Assembly: GCA_002428325.1 (NCBI GenBank)
Contig: DIVR01000063.1
Location: forward strand, 1-5,246
From: a bacterium UBP4_UBA6127
Lineage (GTDB): Bacteria; UBP4; UBA4092
Direction: 5' to 3'
Length of the DNA stretch: 5,246 bases
Shown: in pieces, positions 1-4,326 of the stretch
How the letters are laid out: each line of letters opens with the position of its first letter
Numbering within the stretch: position 1 is the stretch's first letter
Notes under the pieces: model-generated
Database searches by the model: none
Told to the model about the DNA's origin: nothing
What the model saw: the letters and a program-made list of their open reading frames with translations, nothing else
Position numbers and translations under genes: made by a program

Positions 1-20
1 GTCTAGACATGGGGGTCCAC
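1..20. mobile_element. IS3-family-like terminal repeat, right end of an element lying off the left edge
   Basis: The first 20 bases contain GGGGTCCAC, the reverse complement of the GTGGACCCC tip common among IS3-family (IS150-type) insertion sequences. Its reverse complement matches 312-331 at 14 of 20 positions, including TGGACCCC and the distal AGAC. The tip points right, so the element body would lie to the left, outside the window. A repeated IS end at base 1 also fits a contig break at a repeat. No transposase is visible to confirm it. The family assignment is from memory of terminal consensus sequences. Confidence 0.4.
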
Positions 21-39
21 TTTATTCATACTGATAAAT

Positions 40-294
40 GTGACTTTGTTTCTTATTGCAAAGATACATATTAGGATGAGCCCCAATTATTATGAATTAT
101 ATGCAGTTAATTGTTTTACAGCAGGTGTTATAGGTTGTATCTTTTTGATATTTGCTGAGAGGTTTTATTTATCAAAAATGGATAAATATGAGCAAATAGT
201 GGTTTTTGCTGGTATTTTCTTTATTAAATTATTAACTGATTATGTTATTTTTCTAGTAAATTTTATGCAGTATATATCGTATAACTTGCTTTAA
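40..294 (+). CDS. small hypothetical membrane protein, possibly 5'-truncated
   Basis: This open frame encodes about 84 residues from a GTG start, and the frame is open from base 7, directly after the IS-like end. It is very hydrophobic. Likely membrane segments are residues 1-8 (stronger if the upstream residues are included), about 23-40 and about 53-77, with short charged loops (KMDKYEQ) between. I recognise no family. There is no clear Shine-Dalgarno before the GTG, nor before an internal ATG at 76. This suggests the visible part is the C-terminal piece of a larger membrane protein whose start was displaced by the element at 1-20. It is markedly AT-rich compared with the GH30 gene later in the window. 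An intact small membrane protein is the alternative. Chance is also possible, since AT-rich DNA readily yields hydrophobic ORFs. Confidence 0.35.
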   Translation: MTLFLIAKIHIRMSPNYYELYAVNCFTAGVIGCIFLIFAERFYLSKMDKYEQIVVFAGIFFIKLLTDYVIFLVNFMQYISYNLL

Positions 295-313
295 AATTAT
301 AAAATTCTATAAT
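286..313 (+). promoter_or_regulatory. sigma70-type promoter candidate for the 345-1013 gene
   Basis: A perfect -10 hexamer TATAAT lies at 308-313, with TTGCTT at 286-291 (3 of 6 to consensus) and a 16-nt spacer. Transcription would start near 320, about 25 nt before the ATG at 345. The -10 box touches the tip of the IS-like end at 312-331. A poor -35 and the AT-rich background limit confidence. Confidence 0.4.
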
Positions 314-331
314 GGACCCCAAAAACCAGAC
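312..331. mobile_element. IS3-family-like terminal repeat, left-end orientation
   Basis: The segment ATGGACCCCAAAAACCAGAC resembles the outer end of IS3-family (IS150-type) elements, which often read TGGACCCCAAAA. It is an imperfect inverted copy of 1-20 (14 of 20 positions). Its tip points left, so a cognate element would extend right, yet no transposase ORF follows. Instead a different gene starts at 345. It is therefore best read as a solo or relic terminus. The AGGG at 332-335 that probably serves as ribosome site for the next gene directly abuts it. Confidence 0.4.
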
Positions 332-344
332 AGGGTAATAGAAT

Positions 345-1013
345 ATGTCAAATAAGCTCAATAAAAGCATCCCCAAGCGATATTTCAAGGGTATAGTTCT
401 TATTGGTATTGTCATTTTATCCTGCCTGATAATGACAGGTGCTGCGAAAAGGAAACCTAAGACAAATAATCCTCCTAAAATCCTTTGGAGTGGCTATTGG
501 GATACAGGAGAATGGAAGGATATCAGCCCTTATGAATACTATTGTGTGGTCAGTGAAAACAATTATTTAAGGACATTGACTGTTTTTAAGCCGGTCTCAA
601 AAGGATATAAGAAAATATACTCCTATTCTAATTATGATGGATTTATTATGGCCTATTCTATAGATGATAAGGTTTTATTTACCTATTGGTCTGGAGGGTC
701 TGCAAATAGTTTAAGAATATTTGAATGTGATCAAGTAAAAGATACCATAAAGATGACTTTTGAAAAGGGATTTATAGATGAACCAAAAGAAGTAGAAGCG
801 AATGATGGTACCTCTTATTTAATGTTTAAAGATATGAATTCCTTTACTGGTTCAGGTGAACAAATATTATCTCAAGTAACAGCAATATTTTATAAAAGAA
901 TCCCCGGAAATGGGTATTCCATGTTCACCACCAGTAACTGGGATGACCGTTATCTGATGATGGATACTTTGAGCCGGATATCTGTGAATAATAAACCTGA
1001 GAAAGATGAATAG
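345..1013 (+). CDS. hypothetical exported or membrane-anchored protein
   Basis: This encodes 222 residues starting at an ATG, with AGGG nine bases upstream. The N-terminus is basic (KSIPKRYFKG). One hydrophobic segment follows at about residues 17-34, then a basic stop-like stretch (KRKPK). That fits an uncleaved signal anchor or a signal peptide cut near TGAA. Cys27 (ILSC) is a poor lipobox, so a lipoprotein is less likely. The rest is polar, rich in aromatics and probably mostly beta-structure. The stretch YWSGGSANSLRIFE at about 114-127 and the later pattern D-x-GEQI...YKRIPGNGYS...W-DR faintly recall FG-GAP/VCBS-like beta repeats, where a residue pattern close to DGxGEI precedes Y-x-W/GxGY. 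This is not enough to assign the family. The gene appears intact, and a decayed RHS fragment follows nine bases after its stop. Its function is unknown. The first residues (MSNK..K..PKRY) vaguely resemble IS3 OrfA starts, so its start region may have come from the adjoining IS end; that is speculation. Confidence 0.7.
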   Translation: MSNKLNKSIPKRYFKGIVLIGIVILSCLIMTGAAKRKPKTNNPPKILWSGYWDTGEWKDISPYEYYCVVSENNYLRTLTVFKPVSKGYKKIYSYSNYDGFIMAYSIDDKVLFTYWSGGSANSLRIFECDQVKDTIKMTFEKGFIDEPKEVEANDGTSYLMFKDMNSFTGSGEQILSQVTAIFYKRIPGNGYSMFTTSNWDDRYLMMDTLSRISVNNKPEKDE

Positions 1014-1022
1014 TGATTGTAG

Positions 1023-1785
1023 AACCAGAAGAATCAACTGGCTGAGTTAAGCATCAATGAAAGTATATCCTATCAATATGATGTGGAAGGCAGAAAAATA
1101 GAGTCTGATGGCATCCGGATACTATTATGACGGGACGTATGTGCTTCAGGAAAATATCCCTCATGCTGTATCAGGATGGAATGTGGGTGGAAGACCCATT
1201 GCAATCTATACCCTGGCTCCCGGAGAGGTTGGAAATATTATCTCGGTGAGAAGAAGTACTACGGATTATTTCTATCATTATGACGGGATGGGGAATGTGA
1301 TATTTCTAACTGATTCGGCCGGGAATAAAGCGGCTGAATATGTGATGGATTCTTTTGTCAATATCGCTTATACCCAGGGGGCTTCGGTCAATAGTTATTT
1401 ATGGAGAACTTTACCCTATGATTCCTCCATCGAATCTTATCAGCAGGCCGGTAGAATTTATAATTCAAAAATCACTTCGGTGTTGAATGCCGGTTATCGT
1501 CAACAACAAAGTGAAGATGATATACCAGAAGATAGAATCAATTTTGTTTGTAGTTGGTGTGAAAAGGTAAACCAAAAGAATTCAATTCAGAATAGAATTA
1601 ATAGAATTAAAGAGATATATCTTGGAGTTGTTTATGGTAACAGTTTATCTGGAGAAGCCGTTGCTAGTACAAGCTGTTGGGGAGTGAAGCCTTTGATGTT
1701 TCCCAAAATCCACTGGCACCATCCATGGGGATCATCTGAATCTTGCCTAAATGTTGCAGCAAAATGTCATGAACAAGTACACTAA
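1023..1785 (+). pseudogene. RHS/YD-repeat protein C-terminal remnant with WHH-nuclease-like tip, frameshifted
   Basis: RHS proteins are large secreted or cell-surface cages whose variable C-terminal tip is often a toxin. Only the end of one survives here. Bases 1023-1130, in the frame of 1038, encode YD-repeat sequence (SYQYDVEGRKIESDG) and then hit TGA at 1128. The repeat continues one frame over from the ATG at 1108 (SGYYYDGTYVLQE, then YFYHYDGMGNVIFLTDSAGN, then EYVMDSF). One indel near 1107-1119 therefore splits the gene. Residues 97-128 of the 225-aa downstream frame (YLWRTLPYDSSIESYQQAG, then RIYNSKITSVLNA) correspond to the core end that normally reads close to G-LYYx-ARYYDPxxGRFLxxDP. 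The GRF and DP positions are lost, a further sign of decay. After about 75 variable residues comes IHWHHPW (WHH at 203-205), then CHEQVH at the stop. That resembles the WHH and terminal H-xx-V-xH pattern of WHH nucleases of the HNH/endonuclease VII superfamily. The toxin assignment is inferred from short motifs. The ATG at 1108 is not a natural start. Confidence 0.75.
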
Positions 1786-1829
1786 AAAAGGATTATACCA
1801 TAGTAGATAGGTGAATTATATTACGAAGG

Positions 1830-1858
1830 TTGACACTTAATGAAAAAAAAGGTATCTA
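1830..1858 (+). promoter_or_regulatory. possible promoter of the relic IS30-type transposase
   Basis: A perfect -35 hexamer TTGACA at 1830-1835 is followed, after 17 nt, by TATCTA at 1853-1858 (3 of 6 to TATAAT). It lies at the expected left edge of the IS30 remnant, and its -10 falls in the left arm of the 1849-1919 stem. The only ORF it would serve is broken, so any activity is probably vestigial. Confidence 0.3.
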
Positions 1859-1919
1859 AATAACTCCCTTTCAGATGGTATTAGTGAAAGACCATGAAGG
1901 AGCAAAGATCAGATACCTT
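1849..1919 (+). repeat. nested inverted-repeat stem over the start of the relic transposase
   Basis: Three nested complementary pairs occur in order: AAGGTATCT (1849-1857) with AGATACCTT (1911-1919), CTCC (1864-1867) with GGAG (1899-1902), and ATGGT (1875-1879) with ACCAT (1891-1895). Together they predict a long interrupted hairpin. The inner stem pairs the AT of the likely transposase start codon (ATG 1894-1896). Hairpins near IS ends can prevent read-through transcripts from expressing transposase, as known for IS10. That role here is inference. It does not fit a tRNA, since no T-arm is present. Confidence 0.5.
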
Positions 1920-2083
1920 AGCGCCATTTTAGCAAAGAAGACTGTATAGAACTAGCGGCCTTATTGAAGGCAGGATTAAGTCTTAGGGGTTGTTCCCGAC
2001 AACTATATTTCAGTCCTGCGGCTATTTAGAAAGAGATCAAACGAAATGGAAGTCGAGATAGTTTTCAGGTTAAACCCGGTTAA
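1894..2083 (+). pseudogene. IS30-family transposase, N-terminal HTH fragment, broken
   Basis: Starting at the ATG at 1894, the sequence reads MKEQRSDTLA. One extra base near 1924 shifts the frame, and the reading continues as HFSKEDCIELAALLKAGLSL, then RGCSRQLYFSPAAI. A TAG at 2027 is followed by KEIKRNGSRDSFQVKPG and a TAA at 2081. IS30-family transposases share an N-terminal helix-turn-helix of the form ...E...I..LLK.G.S...IAR.L.RSPSTISREIKRNG, and this matches closely across some 50 residues. The catalytic DDE part is absent downstream, so this is a decayed 5' fragment. It cannot encode an active enzyme because it has one frameshift and two stops. It separates the RHS remnant from the next small membrane ORF. 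No right-hand IS end was identified. Confidence 0.75.
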
Positions 2084-2118
2084 AAATTTCACGAAATAAC
2101 TGGAAACAGTCAGGATAG

Positions 2119-2505
2119 ATGTATCGCGGAAGTCTCTTCCGTGAATTAATTTTATGTATTTTTGGTTTTAAAGCACTGATCAGATCAAGTCTGGATGGCT
2201 TCTTTTTATCCTTTATTTTTTATTGGACAGTAGTGGAACTAAATATATTCTTTAATATGACATGTGACATGAGATTTTCCTTTTATATCTTATTATTAGG
2301 GGTAATATTAACTACCTTGAGTAGGGGTGCAAAAGGTAAATATATCCATATACAGAACAAATCAGGAGGTCTAATTGAAATTGAAAAAGAGAACCAAAGA
2401 TTTGCGGTTGGAACGGTTATTGAGCCAGTGCTTATGATTAATCCTCTAGGATCTCGGGCCGCTCAGTGGGCAAAAACAGGATGTCTAGCAGCAATAGGTG
2501 ACTAG
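2119..2505 (+). CDS. small hypothetical membrane protein
   Basis: This encodes 128 residues from an ATG with only a weak GGAT upstream as ribosome site. Two hydrophobic segments are evident, at about residues 26-46 (DGFFLSFIFYWTVVELNIFF) and about 52-67 (RFSFYILLLGVILTTL). A basic turn (SRGAKGK) and a roughly 50-residue polar tail follow, reading KYIHIQNKSGGLIEIEKE and ending GCLAAIGD. I recognise no family. The frame begins 35 bases after the last recognisable IS30 codon, so the 5' end may be affected by the old insertion. The tail ends just before a C7A7 tract. A membrane-type immunity protein left over from the RHS cassette is conceivable from position and topology alone, but nothing in the sequence proves it. 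Spurious translation of AT-rich DNA is the main alternative. Confidence 0.45.
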   Translation: MYRGSLFRELILCIFGFKALIRSSLDGFFLSFIFYWTVVELNIFFNMTCDMRFSFYILLLGVILTTLSRGAKGKYIHIQNKSGGLIEIEKENQRFAVGTVIEPVLMINPLGSRAAQWAKTGCLAAIGD

Positions 2506-2512
2506 CCCCCCC

Positions 2513-2530
2513 AAAAAAACTGTACCAGTT
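2513..2530 (-). terminator. terminator-like hairpin for the GH30 gene
   Basis: Read on the minus strand, AACTG-GTA-CAGTT forms a 5-bp stem that runs directly into a seven-T tract (A7 at 2513-2519 on the plus strand). It lies 80 bases after the GH30 stop. The stem is short and AT-rich. The stronger 2544-2570 hairpin just before it on this strand may help. Confidence 0.4.
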
Positions 2531-2543
2531 AAAATGCTTGGGG

Positions 2544-2570
2544 TGGCAGGTTAAAGGGCATCACCTGCTA
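2544..2570. repeat. inverted repeat in the convergent intergenic region
   Basis: TGGCAGGT (2544-2551) pairs with ACCTGCTA (2563-2570) across an 11-nt loop, giving eight pairs including one G-U. It lies between two convergent genes and between the two T-tract hairpins, so it probably contributes to bidirectional termination. Confidence 0.5.
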
Positions 2571-2572
2571 AC

Positions 2573-2593
2573 GCGGAATTCCGTTCTTTTTTT
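2573..2593 (+). terminator. intrinsic terminator-like hairpin, plus strand
   Basis: GCGG-AATT-CCGT forms a compact 4-bp hairpin (one G-U pair) followed by a T-rich tract TTCTTTTTTT through 2593. It sits downstream of the 2119-2505 ORF and just before the end of the convergent GH30 gene, where a plus-strand terminator would be expected. The stem is short, so strength is uncertain unless it stacks on the 2544-2570 hairpin. Confidence 0.45.
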
Positions 2594-2609
2594 AATATCA
2601 TAAAACTTC

Positions 2610-3971
2610 TCACCCCAAACAAGTCACAATAGAATGGGCTTCAAGGGATAGTTGAGTGATCGAGTTCTCAAATTGGAGTTTAAAGGTCACAGGAGACTCG
2701 GATTCATTCATAAAGACTGATGCCAAAGAACCATCTACATTGATAAAAGAAGTGGCGTAGAGTTGGGGGATAGGGTTATCGAGGGCTATTCTGGAAGCTC
2801 CCGGCCGAATGAATTTACTGAAATGGCCGATGTAATAAAAAGAGCTGTTGTAATGGAGTTGGCCCGTTTGGGTATCCGCAATGATTGGGGCATCGCAGAA
2901 ATTACTCACATGGTTAGGGCCGCCTTTTTCATCCAGGACCAGATTCCAATCCAGCCAAGCTTCAGTCCAGTTATTCAGGTCATGGATGATATTTCTGCCA
3001 TATCTTTCACCGGTGATCCATTCCCCCAGTTTAGGGCCGCCTTCATAACACCCTTCTGAGAAGATAAGGTGTTTATCAGGGAAAAGGTCATGGACTTTGC
3101 CCACATTCTCGAAATCTTCTGATACATACCAGTGAAATGCTGTTCCCCAGGCATATTTAGCGGCTTCAGGATCAGAAAGAACACCCGTAGCCCGGCGGAC
3201 AATGACATCCCGATTATGGTCCCAGATAAAGATTTTCACTTCGCCTAATCCTTCAGAATGCATAATAGGGCCCAGGTAATCCCGCAGGAATACTTTTTCT
3301 TCTTCTTCGGTATATAAACAGGAATCCCATTTCTGGCAGGCTTCAGGCTCGTTTTGAATAGTGATAGCCCAGATGGGGATGCCTCTTTCAGCATAGGCTT
3401 TAATGAATTTAGTGTAATACTTTGCCCAGGAAGCTCTAAATTCCGGCAGCAATTTACCCCCATGATTCATTTCTTGATTATCTTTCATCCAGGCCGGCGG
3501 ACTCCAGGGAGATGCCAGGATTTTCAATTCTTCGCCCCGGATAACTTGGGCATCTCTGAGCATCGGGATGACCCATTGGGTATCATGGGAGATATCAAAG
3601 GTTTTCAGTTCTGTATCATTTTCTTCGACATAAGTATAGTTGCTGAGGGCAAAATCGCAGGAATGAATATGAATCCGGCCCATAGAGTAACCTATCCCTG
3701 ATTCCTTATCAAAATAGCTTTTCAGGACTTCATGACGTTTTTCAGCAGATATCTTGGAGAGGGTATAGGCAGCCGCTTCGGTAAAAGCTCCCCCAAACCC
3801 GATGAATTTTTGGAATCTCTTTGACGGGTCAAGGATGATATCTCCTTTTTCTCCCTTATTTATGGGGGTAAAAGATAAAATTCCCTTTTCAGTTAACCTG
3901 TCTTGGGTGGATTGGGAGGTCTTAATCACTCGTATAGTTCTTTTATGGCCTTCTGCTGGCAAGTTATTCAT
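2610..3971 (-). CDS. glycoside hydrolase family 30, glucosylceramidase-like (cytoplasmic)
   Basis: This retaining beta-glycosidase of the GH30 (beta/alpha)8-barrel plus beta-sandwich type closely resembles human glucocerebrosidase (GBA). The likely reaction is hydrolysis of a beta-glucoside such as glucosylceramide or a related beta-glucan or glucoside; the true substrate cannot be read from sequence. Numbered from the chosen start (453 aa), the motifs in order are GFGGAFTEAAA at 58-68, GRIHIHSCDF with Arg99 and Asp106, ASPWSPPAW with Trp161, TIQNEPE with Asn207 and acid/base Glu208, HWY with His280 and Tyr282, FSEGCYEG with nucleophile Glu306, and LDWNLVLDEKGGPN with Trp342. The C-terminal sandwich spans about 370-453. 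Length is normal. There is no signal peptide, so it should act in the cytoplasm. The frame extends to an ATG at 4100, but that adds 43 unfamiliar residues without a ribosome site. The ATG at 3971 has AGGA ten bases upstream and a TATAAT at 4020-4015, and it starts just before the conserved VIKTSQSTQDRL. It is transcribed alone, with no sugar transporter or regulator visible beside it. Confidence 0.93.
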   Translation of the reverse strand: MNNLPAEGHKRTIRVIKTSQSTQDRLTEKGILSFTPINKGEKGDIILDPSKRFQKFIGFGGAFTEAAAYTLSKISAEKRHEVLKSYFDKESGIGYSMGRIHIHSCDFALSNYTYVEENDTELKTFDISHDTQWVIPMLRDAQVIRGEELKILASPWSPPAWMKDNQEMNHGGKLLPEFRASWAKYYTKFIKAYAERGIPIWAITIQNEPEACQKWDSCLYTEEEEKVFLRDYLGPIMHSEGLGEVKIFIWDHNRDVIVRRATGVLSDPEAAKYAWGTAFHWYVSEDFENVGKVHDLFPDKHLIFSEGCYEGGPKLGEWITGERYGRNIIHDLNNWTEAWLDWNLVLDEKGGPNHVSNFCDAPIIADTQTGQLHYNSSFYYIGHFSKFIRPGASRIALDNPIPQLYATSFINVDGSLASVFMNESESPVTFKLQFENSITQLSLEAHSIVTCLG

Positions 3972-4014
3972 AATAACTGAGTCCTGTCTGTTCTTGAGAT
4001 TAAATAGATTTCTT

Positions 4015-4020
4015 ATTATA
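4015..4020 (-). promoter_or_regulatory. -10 box candidate for the GH30 gene
   Basis: A perfect TATAAT is read on the minus strand, placing transcription start near 4008 and giving a leader of about 37 nt to the ATG at 3971. No good -35 lies at 16-18 nt spacing (best is TCTGTT at 4043-4038), so this is a partial promoter call. If real, it excludes the upstream ATG at 4100, because that codon would not be in the transcript. Confidence 0.4.
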
Positions 4021-4133
4021 TCGTTACCTGAAAATAAAACAGAAGAATAAAAGTCATTACTGCCCAATACAATATCATGAAAATATATTGAAGAACCCAT
4101 CCATAGAAGGGAAGGGTTTAATGGCAGGTTATC

Positions 4134-4223
4134 CCCTGTTGATTCAGGGTATCGGGATTTCTTTAGAAGCGACCCGTTAGGTCGCCACTGACTCAGCCGA
4201 ATCTGTCAGTTTCCGGCTCAGCC
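4134..4223. repeat. cluster of inverted and direct repeats in the divergent intergenic region
   Basis: Several short perfect stems are packed together. CCCTG (4134-4138) pairs with CAGGG (4145-4149). GCGACC (4169-4174) pairs with GGTCGC (4180-4185) over a CGTTA loop. ACTGAC (4187-4192) pairs with GTCAGT (4205-4210). AGCCG (4195-4199) could instead pair with CGGCT (4214-4218), which is incompatible with the ACTGAC stem. CTCAGCC also occurs as a direct repeat at 4192-4198 and 4217-4223. The region holds no ORF on the plus strand. It is upstream of the 4265-4293 promoter, so it may be regulatory DNA, or a small RNA or repeat element. No known riboswitch consensus is recognised. Confidence 0.45.
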
Positions 4224-4248
4224 AGTTTTCTCCAGACAAATCATCATG

Positions 4249-4272
4249 CTTGTCAAGAGGCATGTTGACAAG
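4249..4272. promoter_or_regulatory. operator-like palindrome overlapping the -35 box
   Basis: CTTGTCAA (4249-4256) and TTGACAAG (4265-4272) form a perfect 8-bp inverted repeat across an 8-nt spacer, the geometry expected for a dimeric repressor or a similar regulator. The right arm contains the TTGACA -35 hexamer, so binding would block RNA polymerase. The identity of any regulator is unknown. A coincidental hairpin is the alternative. Confidence 0.45.
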
Positions 4273-4293
4273 GAAAGGATGACCTTGTATATT
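4265..4293 (+). promoter_or_regulatory. strong sigma70-type promoter for the 4327 gene
   Basis: TTGACA at 4265-4270 matches the -35 consensus exactly. After a 17-nt spacer comes TATATT at 4288-4293 (5 of 6 to TATAAT). Transcription would begin near 4300, giving a leader of about 27 nt before the ATG at 4327. Confidence 0.7.
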
Positions 4294-4294
4294 G

Positions 4295-4318
4295 CCATTA
4301 ACTTAATAATGGAGAAGG
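4295..4318 (+). promoter_or_regulatory. Shine-Dalgarno site partly inside a small hairpin
   Basis: GGAGAAGG at 4311-4318 lies eight bases before the ATG at 4327 and fixes that start. CCATTA (4295-4300) pairs perfectly with TAATGG (4307-4312) over ACTTAA, covering the first two bases of the ribosome site. The stem is AT-rich, so it should be weak. If transcription starts near 4300, most of the left arm would not be in the mRNA. Confidence 0.6.
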
Positions 4319-4326
4319 TATAAATA

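Noticed and set aside
9..74. Short frame from the ATG at 9 inside the IS-like end
   Set aside because: It covers only about 21 codons, has no ribosome site and its start lies within the terminal repeat.
1107..1128. Programmed ribosomal frameshift in the RHS gene
   Set aside because: No slippery heptamer or adjacent stimulatory stem was seen, and the core motifs further on are also degraded, which favours decay.
1849..1919. A tRNA-sized fold with 7-9 bp acceptor-like ends
   Set aside because: There is no T-arm or GTTC-like loop and no proper anticodon arm; the stems are nested and not a cloverleaf.
2575..2583. GGAATTCC palindrome with an EcoRI site as a cloning linker
   Set aside because: It is part of a terminator-like hairpin with a T-tract in natural intergenic context, and no vector sequence surrounds it.
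2763..4050. Several open frames of 70-115 codons on both strands inside the GH30 gene
   Set aside because: They are shadows of the GH30 frame, whose catalytic motifs are intact; none has recognisable domains or start signals.
4150..4230. Cyclic-di-GMP or cobalamin riboswitch in the structured leader
   Set aside because: The conserved cores of these classes are missing, and the region lies upstream of the probable transcription start.
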